64,000 bases of DNA from Nitrospira sp. (GTDB lineage: Bacteria; Nitrospirota; Nitrospiria; Nitrospirales; Nitrospiraceae). A program made the translations under genes and the position numbers. This document shows, piece after piece, positions 46,192-55,180 of the stretch; the stretch's first letter is position 1, and each line of letters starts with the position of its first letter. Location: the NCBI GenBank assembly GCA_022843785.1, contig JALHMZ010000011.1:1-64000 (forward strand). Reading direction: 5' to 3'. The notes under the pieces are model-generated. The model had not been told where the DNA came from, ran no database searches, and was given only the letters and a program-made list of their open reading frames with translations.

Positions 46192-46545
46192 ATGGGTAAA
46201 CCACACGAACAATTAGAAGCATGGGAATTCTCGATGGAATTGGCTAAGGCAGTGTATCAGATGACTGCTACTTTCCCAGCGGAGGAGCGGTATGGACTCT
46301 CTCAACAAATGAGACGCGCGTCAGTGTCAATACCCAGCAATATCGCCGAAGGCGCCGGCCGAAATGGCGCAAAGGAGTTCTTGAATTTCATTGGGATATC
46401 GCGAGGCTCATTGGCTGAGCTTCAAACCCAGCTGCAACTGGCGGTTATACTTGGCTTCGCCGCACCGGACCACCAAGCCTTTGAATTGGCCAATAGTACC
46501 GGAAAACTCTTAACTGGTTTGCACAAAAAGTTGGCAGAATCATGA
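46192..46545 (+). CDS. Four-helix-bundle protein (S23/IVP family), copy 2
   Basis: 117 aa from ATG 46192 (GTG 46186 adds two residues). [20 protein letters not shown] and [20 protein letters not shown] are the family blocks. It lies between rfbD and rfbA and overlaps the rfbA start by 4 bases. Word repeats of the agtagtgagtagg family lie on both sides. Function unknown; divergent from the other three copies, so not a recent duplicate. Confidence 0.9.
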   Translation: MGKPHEQLEAWEFSMELAKAVYQMTATFPAEERYGLSQQMRRASVSIPSNIAEGAGRNGAKEFLNFIGISRGSLAELQTQLQLAVILGFAAPDHQAFELANSTGKLLTGLHKKLAES

Positions 46546-47453
46546 CCCAACTTACTACTCACCACTCACCACTTACTAGGAAGGGTATCATCCTCGCCGG
46601 GGGATCCGGCAGCCGTCTGCACCCGGCCACGCTGGCAATCAGCAAGCAGCTGCTGCCGGTGTTCGATAAGCCGATGATCTATTACCCTCTCAGCACGCTC
46701 ATGCTGGCGGGCATACGTGAGATCTTAATCATTTCCACGCCGCAAGATACGCCCCGTTTCGAGCAATTGCTTGGCACGGGTGAACAATGGGGATTGGATC
46801 TGCGCTATGCCGTGCAAGCATCACCCGATGGTCTGGCGCAAGCGTTCATCATCGGCGAATCGTTTCTTGGCAACCACTCATCAGCCCTGGTGCTTGGCGA
46901 CAATATTTTCTACGGGCACGAGTTTCAGGGCCTGCTGAACAGCGCGATGGGCCGCGTTGGGGGAGCCAGTATCTTCGCCTATCACGTTCAGGACCCAAAT
47001 CGATATGGCGTCGTCGAGTTCGACGCGAACGGCAATGCACTGTCGCTGGAAGAAAAACCCAAGCAGCCGAAGTCCAACTACGCTGTGACCGGTCTGTACT
47101 TCTATGACAACCATGTTTCCGAACTGGCGAAAAGTCTGAAGCCTTCTGCTCGAGGCGAACTCGAAATCACTGACTTGAACCGCCTGTATCTGCAGCGAGG
47201 GGTGCTCAAGGTTGAAATCATGGGACGCGGGTATGCCTGGCTGGACACCGGAACGCACGAATCGCTGCTTGATGCCAGTCAGTTCATCGCCACACTCGAA
47301 AATCGGCAGGGGCTGAAAGTGGCCTGCCCGGAGGAGATTGCCTACCGGCAGCGGTGGATCGATGCGGCCCAGCTTACAAAACTTGCGCAGCCTCTGATGA
47401 AAAACGGATATGGGCAGTATTTGCTGCGCATACTTGACGAAAGAGTATTTTGA
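46542..47453 (+). CDS. rfbA: Glucose-1-phosphate thymidylyltransferase
   Basis: Makes dTDP-glucose from glucose-1-phosphate and d[23 protein letters not shown] is the nucleotide loop, and [14 protein letters not shown] and [16 protein letters not shown] are family blocks. 303 aa. The first residues [14 protein letters not shown] are encoded by a word repeat, and the real domain begins at about residue 15; the ATG overlaps the FHB stop (ATGA). Confidence 0.96.
   Translation: MTQLTTHHSPLTRKGIILAGGSGSRLHPATLAISKQLLPVFDKPMIYYPLSTLMLAGIREILIISTPQDTPRFEQLLGTGEQWGLDLRYAVQASPDGLAQAFIIGESFLGNHSSALVLGDNIFYGHEFQGLLNSAMGRVGGASIFAYHVQDPNRYGVVEFDANGNALSLEEKPKQPKSNYAVTGLYFYDNHVSELAKSLKPSARGELEITDLNRLYLQRGVLKVEIMGRGYAWLDTGTHESLLDASQFIATLENRQGLKVACPEEIAYRQRWIDAAQLTKLAQPLMKNGYGQYLLRILDERVF
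46544..46578. repeat. Word-repeat locus 10 at the rfbA start
   Basis: Single-sense run of cttactactcaccactcacc then acttact words, directly after FHB gene 2. It encodes the first residues of RfbA. Same family as the preceding loci, in the right-arm sense. Confidence 0.85.
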
Positions 47454-47455
47454 TA

Positions 47456-47579
47456 AGGGGCAAGGGACAAGGAGCAAGGTTCAAGGGATAAGGTTCAAGG
47501 GACAAGAAACGAAGAGGCAAGGTTCAAGGAGCAAGTAGCAAACTTGGCCCTTGAGCCTTGAATCTTGAATCTTGAAACT
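47456..47579. repeat. Word-repeat locus 11 before FHB gene 3
   Basis: Left arm: gcaagggacaaggagcaagg, ttcaagggataaggttcaag and aggcaaggttcaaggagcaa words. Right arm: cccttgagccttgaatcttg then aatcttgaaac. Ends 6 bases before the FHB ATG. Word family differs from that of loci 7-10 only 900 bases away. Confidence 0.92.
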
Positions 47580-47585
47580 GCGCGG

Positions 47586-47939
47586 ATGGCACGGTTTGAA
47601 GAATTGGATGTATGGAAGCGATCTGCGCGGCTTAGTGCCGAGCTCTACAAAGCCCTTGCCGACCTGCGTGATTTTGGTTTTCGTGACCAAATTACCCGAG
47701 CAGGCCTCTCCATTCCCTCCAATATTGCCGAAGGCTATGAACGTGATTCCAATAAGGAAACAGCCAATTTCCCCAATTACGCTAAGGGCTCAGCCGGAGA
47801 GCTTCGGACGCAGATATATATCGGCATGGAAGCGAACTACATCGACCACGAAACAGGCCGCCGCTGGATTCAGGAAGCAGAGGAAATCTCGCGCATGTTA
47901 CACAGTCTCATCCGTACCGTCCGTTCACGAGCAGCATAA
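47586..47939 (+). CDS. Four-helix-bundle protein (S23/IVP family), copy 3
   Basis: 117 aa from ATG 47586. [20 protein letters not shown] and NYAKGSAGELRTQIYIGMEA are the family blocks. Lies between rfbA and rfbC and is flanked by caaggttcaagg-type words upstream and cttgctccttgaacc-type words downstream. An in-frame TTG at 47565 lies inside the repeat. Function unknown. Confidence 0.9.
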   Translation: MARFEELDVWKRSARLSAELYKALADLRDFGFRDQITRAGLSIPSNIAEGYERDSNKETANFPNYAKGSAGELRTQIYIGMEANYIDHETGRRWIQEAEEISRMLHSLIRTVRSRAA

Positions 47940-47946
47940 AACGATT

Positions 47947-47988
47947 TAACCTTGCCTCTTGCTCCTTGAACCTTGCACCTTGCATTGT
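47947..47988. repeat. Word-repeat locus 12 after FHB gene 3
   Basis: Run of ccttgcctcttgctccttga then accttgcaccttgcattg words, the right-arm sense of the same family as locus 11. Lies between the FHB stop and rfbC. Confidence 0.88.
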
Positions 47989-47996
47989 GAAATGAC

Positions 47997-48542
47997 ATGA
48001 AAACGACTCCCCTCGCCATCCCCGACGTGATTGTGCTTGAACCAAAAGTATTTGGAGACGATAGAGGGTTCTTCTTCGAGAGCTTCAACCAGGCAAGATT
48101 CGAAGCAGCCATCGGCAGGTCCGTGACTTTCGTGCAAGATAACCACTCATGTTCGATCAAACACGTTCTTCGCGGCCTGCACTACCAAATCCGACATCCG
48201 CAGGGAAAACTGATACGTGTCGTACGAGGCGAAGTGTTTGATGTCGCGGTTGACATCCGGCGATCATCGCCGACGTTCGGGCAGTGGGTTGGTCAGACAC
48301 TCTCGGCAGAAAATAAGCGCCAGCTCTGGGTTCCGGAGGGGTTTGCGCATGGCTTCGTCGTCCTGTCGGACACAGCGGAGTGTCTCTATAAGACAACCGA
48401 CTACTATGCGTCGGAGCACGAACGCTGCATTGCCTGGAACGATCCGGCCATCGGCATCCGGTGGCCTGTCGATGGCACGCCGGTGCTATCCGCCAAAGAC
48501 AGGCAAGGCACATCTCTGGCTGAAGCGGAACATTTCACATGA
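47997..48542 (+). CDS. rfbC: dTDP-4-dehydrorhamnose 3,5-epimerase
   Basis: Third step of dTDP-L-rhamnose synthesis. IVLEPKVFGDDRGFFFESFN and VQDNHSCSIKHVLRGLHYQ are the cupin-family blocks; the catalytic His lies in GLHYQ, and KLIRVVRGEVFDVAVDIR follows. 181 aa, normal. Completes rfbBDAC in one locus, so the glycan or core contains rhamnose or a related sugar. Confidence 0.96.
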   Translation: MKTTPLAIPDVIVLEPKVFGDDRGFFFESFNQARFEAAIGRSVTFVQDNHSCSIKHVLRGLHYQIRHPQGKLIRVVRGEVFDVAVDIRRSSPTFGQWVGQTLSAENKRQLWVPEGFAHGFVVLSDTAECLYKTTDYYASEHERCIAWNDPAIGIRWPVDGTPVLSAKDRQGTSLAEAEHFT

Positions 48543-48674
48543 ATGGCGTAGCCGGGGCTACCGTCAATAGTTGTCGAACGCTCTCTTGGCTAAATTGTCT
48601 TTCGCAAAGTCCTGTGGGGCGGGTATGATGGCTCCCGACCGACAGACGCCCTCTTCTTTTCGAGGAAGACATCG

Positions 48675-49256
48675 ATGAAGGCAAAAACTCAACGAACTGT
48701 GGCCAAACGGCCCCCCTTGCGGGAACTGCTGAGAAACATTCGATTGTTTGCCACAGACGTGGATGGCGTACTGACCGATGCCGGTATGTATTATTCCGAA
48801 TCGGGGGATGAGTGGAAGAAGTTCAATACTCGCGACGGAATGGGTATCAAACTGTTGCAAAGAGCCGGGCTCGTCACGGCAATCGTGACGCAGGAGCGTA
48901 CCAGATTGGTGGCGCGGCGAGGTGAAAAACTGGCGATTCCGGAAGTGCATCAAGGGATTATGGACAAATTGTCGTTGATCCGCGAGATGGCAGCGCGGCA
49001 TGGCCTGACGTTACAGCAAGTGGCCTATATCGGCGATGACATGAACGATCTTGAATCGCTACGCGCGGTCGGCTTTTCAGCGGCCCCTGCCGATGGCATG
49101 CCGGTGGTGTGCGATGTGGTGGATTATGTATGCCACAAGAACGGTGGGGAGGGAGCGGTGCGGGAGTTGGCGGAGATGATTTTGGAGGCGCAGGGGTCGA
49201 AGTCGCAAGTCGCAAGTCGCAAGTCGCAAGCCCCAGGTTCAGGAAAACGTTTATAG
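48675..49256 (+). CDS. kdsC: Kdo-8-phosphate phosphatase-like HAD-IIIA protein
   Basis: FATDVDGVLTDAGMYYSESG is the HAD motif I and YIGDDMNDLESLRAVGFSAA motif IV, both of KdsC/YrbI type; it dephosphorylates Kdo-8-P (or a similar acid-sugar phosphate). 193 aa, of which the last 20 or so (SQVASRKSQ and beyond) are encoded by a word repeat and are absent from ordinary KdsC. Since a NulO-like cassette exists too, a NulO-9-phosphatase role cannot be ruled out. Confidence 0.82.
   Translation: MKAKTQRTVAKRPPLRELLRNIRLFATDVDGVLTDAGMYYSESGDEWKKFNTRDGMGIKLLQRAGLVTAIVTQERTRLVARRGEKLAIPEVHQGIMDKLSLIREMAARHGLTLQQVAYIGDDMNDLESLRAVGFSAAPADGMPVVCDVVDYVCHKNGGEGAVRELAEMILEAQGSKSQVASRKSQAPGSGKRL
49197..49232. 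repeat. Word-repeat locus 13 at the kdsC end (perfect aagtcgc tandem)
   Basis: The heptamer aagtcgc repeats four times in tandem (agtcgcaagtcgcaagtcgc, continuing), read in frame as the C-terminal tail of the kdsC product. Unlike the other loci no right arm follows. The tandem is more exact than elsewhere. Confidence 0.85.
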
Positions 49257-49273
49257 CGCAGGAGACTCCAGGT

Positions 49274-50752
49274 ATGTCTTTTCGTAGACCTCGGACAGCC
49301 AATCGTGATCTGCAGTTTCCGCTCTATCCGGTGATCATGGCGGGAGGGAGCGGGACGAGGTTTTGGCCGTTGAGCCGGCATCTGTTTCCGAAGCAACTCC
49401 TGCGTATCGGCGGCGAACAGACGTTGATCCAGCAGACCATGCAGCGGGTTTCAGGTTGCGCGAAGCCGGCCCATGTCTTGATTTCGACTAATGCGGCGCA
49501 AGCAGAGTTGATCAAAGGACAACTGGCCGATTGGAAGGATGATCTCAAGGACAACTTTGTCCTGGAGCCGGAAGGCCGAAACACGGCACCCGCCATTGCG
49601 CTAGCGGCGATCGAAATCCTTGCGCGTGATCCGGATGCTCTCATGCTGGTCGTGCCTGCCGATCATGTGGTGACCGGACAGCGCGACTTTGAGGCGGCGG
49701 TCAAGCTTGCGTCAGAATTGGCAGCCGATGGATATCTGGTGACGTTCGGAATCAAGCCGGTCAGGCCGGAAACCGGGTATGGCTACATCAAACCGGACAA
49801 CAAAGTGATGTTGGGCAAACAGGGCAGGTTGCGCGGCTACCGAGTTCAGAAATTTGTGGAAAAGCCCAATGCGGTCAAGGCGGCTCAGTACCTCAAGGCA
49901 GGGAACTACTTTTGGAATAGCGGCATGTTCGTCTGGCGCGCTGCGGCGATTCTGGAAGAGATTCGTCGGTACCAGCCTGCGGTTGCCGAGACGATGGATC
50001 GGATTGCGACACTCAAGTCCGCCGGCGCATCCAGACAGGCCATCGATGACGCCTATCGTGCTGTGCCGTCAGTCTCGATTGACAATGGCGTGATGGAGCA
50101 ATCCTCGAAGTCGGCTGTGGTGCCGGTCTCGTTCAAATGGTCTGATGTCGGGAGTTGGGGGAGCCTGGACGAAGTGGCGGCGAAGAGCAAGGCCGGCAAT
50201 GTGATGACAGGGCGAGTGGTCGATATCGGGAGTGCCGACTCGATTGTCTATGCCGACCGGCGGGTGGTGGCCACGATCGGCTTGCGCGACATGGTGGTGG
50301 TGGATACTCCGGATGCTACGTTGGTCTGTCCCAAATCGCGCGCGCAGGATGTGAAGAAAATTGTCGACATCCTCAAGCAGCAGCAAGCGCCCGAGCATCT
50401 GGAGCATCTCACCGTTCATCGGCCCTGGGGGTCGTATACCGTGCTGGAAGAAGGTTCTGGGTTCAAGGTGAAACGAGTGACTGTCAATCCGGGCGGGCGA
50501 CTCTCGCTCCAATTGCATCACAGGCGTAGTGAGCATTGGGTGGTCATCGCCGGCACTGCGCGTGTGACCAGAGGCGAAGAGGTCTTTGATTTGCAGATCG
50601 GCCAGAGTACGGCTATCCCGGTCGAAACGACGCATCGTTTGGAGAATCCAGGCCTTGATACGCTGCACATTATTGAGGTGCAGAATGGGCCGTATCTTGG
50701 CGAGGATGATATCGTCAGATTCAAAGACGACTACGGCAGGACAAAAAACTAA
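49274..50752 (+). CDS. manC: Mannose-1-phosphate guanylyltransferase/mannose-6-phosphate isomerase (bifunctional type)
   Basis: Makes GDP-mannose. VIMAGGSGTRFWPLSRHLFP is the nucleotide loop and FVEKPNAVKAAQYL the FVEKP block of the transferase. The C-terminal cupin (VHRPWGSYTVLEEG, then LSLQLHHRRSEHWVV) is the isomerase domain. 492 aa from ATG 49274. Supplies GDP-mannose to gmd/fcl at 12382-14358 and mannosyl steps. Followed by a word repeat and manB. Confidence 0.95.
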   Translation: MSFRRPRTANRDLQFPLYPVIMAGGSGTRFWPLSRHLFPKQLLRIGGEQTLIQQTMQRVSGCAKPAHVLISTNAAQAELIKGQLADWKDDLKDNFVLEPEGRNTAPAIALAAIEILARDPDALMLVVPADHVVTGQRDFEAAVKLASELAADGYLVTFGIKPVRPETGYGYIKPDNKVMLGKQGRLRGYRVQKFVEKPNAVKAAQYLKAGNYFWNSGMFVWRAAAILEEIRRYQPAVAETMDRIATLKSAGASRQAIDDAYRAVPSVSIDNGVMEQSSKSAVVPVSFKWSDVGSWGSLDEVAAKSKAGNVMTGRVVDIGSADSIVYADRRVVATIGLRDMVVVDTPDATLVCPKSRAQDVKKIVDILKQQQAPEHLEHLTVHRPWGSYTVLEEGSGFKVKRVTVNPGGRLSLQLHHRRSEHWVVIAGTARVTRGEEVFDLQIGQSTAIPVETTHRLENPGLDTLHIIEVQNGPYLGEDDIVRFKDDYGRTKN

Positions 50753-50832
50753 ACGTCCAAAGTCATCACGTCTGAAAAGTCGTCAAGTCGGAGTCCGAAA
50801 ACTTTCGACTTGATGACATTCAGACTTTAGGA
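50753..50832. repeat. Word-repeat locus 14 between manC and manB
   Basis: Left arm acgtccaaagtcatcacgtc then tgaaaagtcgtcaagtcg; right arm tcgacttgatgacattcaga then ctttaggacg. The arms are imperfect reverse complements. aagtcgtcaag word family. Confidence 0.9.
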
Positions 50833-50846
50833 CGAATTGAGGAATT

Positions 50847-52247
50847 ATGGCCTTATTCCGGGAATATGATCTCCGAGGCATCGTCGGCAGTGAGCTGACG
50901 GTGGAGATGGCCGAACGTGTGGGGCGGGCCTATGCAACGTATGCCTCAGGGCGTGGCGTCAAGACGATCAGTCTTGGCCGTGACGGCAGGCTCAGTTCTC
51001 CGAGCCTGCATCAGTCGCTTCTGAAAGGGCTCCTCGACGGCGGACTTGATGTGATTGACATCGGGGTCTGTTCTTCGCCGCTGGTGTATTTTTCGTTGTT
51101 CACCCTGCCGGTCGGCGGCGGCATCATGATCACCGGCAGCCATAATGCTGCTGAGTACAACGGGTTTAAGGTCTGTGTCGGCAAAGAAGCGATTCACGGC
51201 GAGGCGATTCAGGAACTTCGTCGGGTGATGGAGAAGGGTGTATTTGTGTCGGGAGCCGGGCGTTTGTCTGAGTATGCAATCATTCCGGACTACCTCGCCT
51301 ACATCAAGAAGAGTTTTGCAGGAGTGAATGCCCATCGACTGCATGTCGTGATCGATTGCGGAAACGGAGCGGCATCGTTGGTGGCGAAGGAAGCGCTGGA
51401 GCTGCTGGGCTGCAAGGTGACGGGGTTATATTGCGATCTCGACGGACGGTTTCCAAACCATCATCCGGACCCAACGGTTCTCGACAATCTTTCCGATCTC
51501 ATGCAGGTAGTGAAGGATCAAAAGGCAGATGTCGGTATCGGGTACGACGGGGATGCGGATCGAATCGGTGCGGTGGACGAAAAGGGCGATGTGCTCTGGG
51601 GTGACCGTCTGTTGGTTGTGTATGCACGGGATATTCTGGCCGTGAAGCCCGGCGGCGCAATCATTTCAGAAGTAAAAGCCTCGCAGAGCCTCTATGACGA
51701 TATTGCCGCGAAGGGCGGGCGCCCAATTATGTGGAAAACAGGCCATTCGCTGATCAAGGCGAAGATGAAGGAAGAGTCCGCCGTCCTCGCCGGTGAAATG
51801 TCCGGCCATATGTTTTTTGCCGATCGGTACTTCGGGTACGATGATGCCGTGTATGCATCCTGCAGGTTGATCGAGATTTTGGCGAAGGGGACACAGCCGC
51901 TCTCGGCCCTGGTTGCCGACTTGCCGAAGACAGTGGTCACTCCGGAGATTCGCGTCGACTTGCCGGATGATGTCAAGTTCGACGCAGTTCGGTTGATTCA
52001 GGCCAGATTTGAGGACTATTTGAAGACGAAGCAACGTCTAGGGCCTGCCAATCTGGTGCTCCGCGATCTCATCACGATCGACGGTGTCCGTGCCGTATTC
52101 GATGGAGGGTGGGGGCTTATCAGGGCCTCCAACACGCAGCCTGCGCTGGTCTTGCGATTCGAAGCGGTATCCTCCGAGCGCATGAACGCGATCCGCTCGC
52201 TGATTGATCAGGAACTGTCTCATGCGAGACGGACGATCGGCCACTAG
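50847..52247 (+). CDS. manB: Phosphomannomutase/phosphoglucomutase
   Basis: Interconverts mannose-6-P and mannose-1-P. LFREYDLRGIVGSEL opens the family; TGSHNAAEYNGFKV holds the phosphoserine; GYDGDADRIGAVDEKG is the metal loop; GEMSGHMFFADRYFGYDD the sugar loop. 466 aa, normal for AlgC-like enzymes. With manC it provides GDP-mannose. Confidence 0.95.
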   Translation: MALFREYDLRGIVGSELTVEMAERVGRAYATYASGRGVKTISLGRDGRLSSPSLHQSLLKGLLDGGLDVIDIGVCSSPLVYFSLFTLPVGGGIMITGSHNAAEYNGFKVCVGKEAIHGEAIQELRRVMEKGVFVSGAGRLSEYAIIPDYLAYIKKSFAGVNAHRLHVVIDCGNGAASLVAKEALELLGCKVTGLYCDLDGRFPNHHPDPTVLDNLSDLMQVVKDQKADVGIGYDGDADRIGAVDEKGDVLWGDRLLVVYARDILAVKPGGAIISEVKASQSLYDDIAAKGGRPIMWKTGHSLIKAKMKEESAVLAGEMSGHMFFADRYFGYDDAVYASCRLIEILAKGTQPLSALVADLPKTVVTPEIRVDLPDDVKFDAVRLIQARFEDYLKTKQRLGPANLVLRDLITIDGVRAVFDGGWGLIRASNTQPALVLRFEAVSSERMNAIRSLIDQELSHARRTIGH

Positions 52248-52279
52248 CCATTGTTCTCTCTCCATACGGTGTGTGCACC

Positions 52280-53038
52280 ATGCGCTGGCACCACGTGGTC
52301 GTTCTAGGCGTACTGGGCTTGTCCCTGCCTGTTCACGCCGCCGAGTCCACGCATCCATTTCGGATCGGTGAACGTCTGACATACGAAGTATCGTGGCTTC
52401 ATATCACGGCGGCGACTGCCGTGATGGAAATCGCCGGTATGGAGCGTGCCGAAAGCCGTACGCTCGCCAAATTGGTGGGAACTGCGCAGTCCAGGCCTGT
52501 TCTTACCGCCTTTTTCCCTGTCGACAATCGGGTGGAATCCGAAATCGATTTCGCCACTCTCGTGCCGGAGCATATGACGTTCCGCCGACGGGAAGGGAAG
52601 AAAAAAGAGGATATTGAATATGTGTTTCATCAACAGGAGGGGATCGTCACAGCAGTCAGAGGAGGCTCTACCGAATCGTTGCCGATCCCTGTGGGAACCC
52701 AGGACATTATCTCCTGTCTCTATCATACGCGGAGTGCCTTGCCGTTGAAGCCCGGTGCGTCTCTGACGATGAATGTGTATCACGACAAGAAGAATCGGCC
52801 GGTCGAAGTGCGGGTTGAGGGGATTGAGACTATCGGAAGCCGTTGGGGAGATGTGGAGACTGCGCGAGTGCTGGTGATTATGCCGTTCCACGGGCTCTTC
52901 ATGAATCAAGGGAATATCCGGGTGTGGCTGACCACCGATGAGCGACGTATTCCTGTGCGCATGAAAGCGAAAGTAATCCTGGGGTCGATCGTCGCCGATC
53001 TGGTTGATGGGGTTTCCGGTGTTGGTCTTGCGAAATAA
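52280..53038 (+). CDS. DUF3108 domain protein, exported
   Basis: 252 aa from ATG 52280, with a signal peptide (HHVVVLGVLGLSLPVHAAES). The rest (FRIGERLTYEVSWLHITAAT, VGTQDIISCLYHTRSALPLK, IRVWLTTDERRIPVRMKAKV) matches the DUF3108 family, beta-rich periplasmic or outer-membrane-associated proteins of unknown biochemical role. Between manB and fbp, 32 and 57 bases away. Function not known. Confidence 0.8.
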   Translation: MRWHHVVVLGVLGLSLPVHAAESTHPFRIGERLTYEVSWLHITAATAVMEIAGMERAESRTLAKLVGTAQSRPVLTAFFPVDNRVESEIDFATLVPEHMTFRRREGKKKEDIEYVFHQQEGIVTAVRGGSTESLPIPVGTQDIISCLYHTRSALPLKPGASLTMNVYHDKKNRPVEVRVEGIETIGSRWGDVETARVLVIMPFHGLFMNQGNIRVWLTTDERRIPVRMKAKVILGSIVADLVDGVSGVGLAK

Positions 53039-53056
53039 TAGCATGATTGTTGCTTG

Positions 53057-53085
53057 TTGTTCAGGTAAAGCAAACCCGCTATACT
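53057..53085 (+). promoter_or_regulatory. Candidate sigma70-type promoter for fbp
   Basis: TTGTTC at 53057-53062 and TATACT at 53080-53085 with a 17-base spacer. A transcript would start at about 53092, only a few bases before the fbp ATG at 53096, so the mRNA might be nearly leaderless. Only the hexamer match supports it. Confidence 0.5.
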
Positions 53086-53095
53086 GTTGTTTATC

Positions 53096-54100
53096 ATGAG
53101 AGAATTTCCTCTTACCTTAAGTCGGTTTATTGTCCAGAACCAAGCCTCGCATCAAGGTGCGACGGAGGAGTTTTCCAGTCTTCTGACCCAAATCGGCTTG
53201 GTCGGGAAGCTCATTGCGCAAGATCTTCGACGCGCCGGGCTTATCGATATAATGGGAACGACAGGTGGCTCCAACGTACAGGGAGAGACAGTCAAAAAGC
53301 TGGATGTCATCGCCAATGACGCGTTCGTCAAAGTCTTTCAACACAGCGGGTATGTCTGTGCCTTGGCGTCGGAAGAAATGGAAAAGCCGATCTCATTGCC
53401 GGGCAATTGGCCTCAGGGTAAGTATATGTTGCTCTTCGACCCGCTCGATGGGTCTTCGAATACGGATAACAACATGCCGCTCGGCGCCATTTTTTCCGTG
53501 CTCAAGTATGACCGGGCCGATCGGTTGCCGACCGATGAGGAATTGGTGCGCAGAGGTACGGAACAGGTGGCCGCCGGTTATTTGTTGTACGGATCGAGCA
53601 CGATGCTTGTCTACACGGTCGGGCAAGGCGTCCACGGTTTTACACTTGAACCTGGGCTTGGCGAATATCTGTTGTCGCATACACTGATCACTATTCCTGA
53701 GAAGGGCAAAGTGTATGCTGCCAATGAGGGCAACTACCATAAATGGCCGGCCGGAACGAAAAAATATTTCGACTTTCTGAAGGTGAGTGACAAGGCGACC
53801 GGCCGTCCATACAGCGCCAGGTATTCCGGCTGTCTGGTGGCCGATGTTCATCGCCTTTTGATCGGAGGCGGGATCTATCTCTATCCAGGCGAAACCGATA
53901 AGCCCGACGGGAAGCTGCGCTTGCTGTATGAAGCCAATCCACTTGCGTTCGTCGTCGAGCAGGCAGGGGGGAAAGCTTCGACAGGGACATCGAGGATCAT
54001 GGAAGTAGAAGCCAAGAAGTTACATCAGCGCGTGCCGTTGATCATCGGGAGCCGGCAGGACGTAGAAACGGCGGAAGCCTTCATTCAGGGAAGAGCATAA
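53096..54100 (+). CDS. fbp: Fructose-1,6-bisphosphatase class 1
   Basis: Gluconeogenic enzyme hydrolysing fructose-1,6-bisphosphate. MLLFDPLDGSSNTDNNMPLG carries the metal-binding DPLDGSSN; YSARYSGCLVADVHRLLIGG and VEQAGGKASTG are family blocks. 334 aa, normal. ATG 53096. Directly before the class I aldolase gene, so the two form a gluconeogenesis unit, useful to an autotroph or organic-acid user. Confidence 0.96.
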   Translation: MREFPLTLSRFIVQNQASHQGATEEFSSLLTQIGLVGKLIAQDLRRAGLIDIMGTTGGSNVQGETVKKLDVIANDAFVKVFQHSGYVCALASEEMEKPISLPGNWPQGKYMLLFDPLDGSSNTDNNMPLGAIFSVLKYDRADRLPTDEELVRRGTEQVAAGYLLYGSSTMLVYTVGQGVHGFTLEPGLGEYLLSHTLITIPEKGKVYAANEGNYHKWPAGTKKYFDFLKVSDKATGRPYSARYSGCLVADVHRLLIGGGIYLYPGETDKPDGKLRLLYEANPLAFVVEQAGGKASTGTSRIMEVEAKKLHQRVPLIIGSRQDVETAEAFIQGRA

Positions 54101-54224
54101 CAACGTTTGGTTGCGTGCCATTCCCGTCTCGGTTACTATTTCCTCAACGCAGTAAGTTGCGAGGGGCCAACAGCGAAGTGACTGATTCGGACAACGACCA
54201 GAGATGTAGCGGGGGAGGATAGTT

Positions 54225-55148
54225 ATGGGAGATCGGGTTCAAGAGATTCTGAGCTGGTACGGCAGCGACAATGCCGGCACCAAGACCAATATCGCGCGCA
54301 TGCTGCGATCCGGCAAGTTGGCGGGGACCGGTAAGCTGGTTATTCTGCCGGTGGACCAAGGGTTCGAGCATGGGCCGGCACGAAGCTTTGCGCCGAATGC
54401 CCCGGGCTACAATCCGCACTATCACTTCCAACTCGCCATCGACGCCGGTTGCAATGCGTATGCGGCGCCGTTAGGATTTTTAGAAGCTGGCGCGGGCCAC
54501 TTTGCCGGGCAGATACCGCTGATCCTCAAGTTGAACAATCACGATGTGCTGCATGACGACAAAGATCCGCTTCCGTCGGTGACCGGCAGCGTGAAAGATG
54601 CCCTTCGGCTGGGCTGTAGCGCGGTGGGGTTTACCATTTATCCCGGTTCTGTCCATTGCAATGCCATGTATGAGCAGTTGAGGGGGATCGCCGAGGAGGC
54701 AAAGGATAAGGGATTGGCCGTCGTGGTCTGGTCCTATCCACGTGGCTCCGTGCTCAGCAAAGAAGGAGAAACCGCCATCGATGTAGTCGCCTACGCGGCG
54801 CACATTGCGGCTCAACTTGGTGCACATATTATCAAGGTGAAGTTGCCGACTGCCCATCTGGAACAGGCTGCGGCCAAGAAAGTCTATGAGGCGACGCAGA
54901 TTCCGATCAAGACATTGGCGGAGCGCGTCCAGCATGTGGTGCAGAGTTCGTTCGACGGGCGGCGGATCGTGATTTTCTCAGGCGGCGCGAAAAGCGAGGA
55001 TAAGAACGTGTTCGAAGAAGCGAAGGCCATTCGCGACGGGGGAGGATTCGGGAGCATCATCGGCCGAAATTCGTTCCAACGTCCGAAGGCAGAGGCGATT
55101 ACGTTTCTTCACACGATCATGGACATCTATGCAGGCAAGATCCGGTAA
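54225..55148 (+). CDS. fbaB: Fructose-bisphosphate aldolase class I (archaeal/FbaB type)
   Basis: Schiff-base aldolase joining DHAP and glyceraldehyde-3-P. LVILPVDQGFEHGPARSFAP and VVVWSYPRGSVLSKEGE match the DhnA/FbaB family, and the catalytic Lys probably lies in AHIIKVKLPT. 307 aa. GGGGGAGG lies 6 bases before the ATG. Partner of fbp. Confidence 0.94.
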   Translation: MGDRVQEILSWYGSDNAGTKTNIARMLRSGKLAGTGKLVILPVDQGFEHGPARSFAPNAPGYNPHYHFQLAIDAGCNAYAAPLGFLEAGAGHFAGQIPLILKLNNHDVLHDDKDPLPSVTGSVKDALRLGCSAVGFTIYPGSVHCNAMYEQLRGIAEEAKDKGLAVVVWSYPRGSVLSKEGETAIDVVAYAAHIAAQLGAHIIKVKLPTAHLEQAAAKKVYEATQIPIKTLAERVQHVVQSSFDGRRIVIFSGGAKSEDKNVFEEAKAIRDGGGFGSIIGRNSFQRPKAEAITFLHTIMDIYAGKIR

Positions 55149-55180
55149 GATCGTACGAATATGAAGAGCATGGACCAGGC

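Noticed and set aside
47456..47579. CRISPR-array interpretation of the word repeats
   Set aside because: Words are 8-12 bases, degenerate and without unique spacers; the second half is the reverse complement of the first; no cas genes occur.
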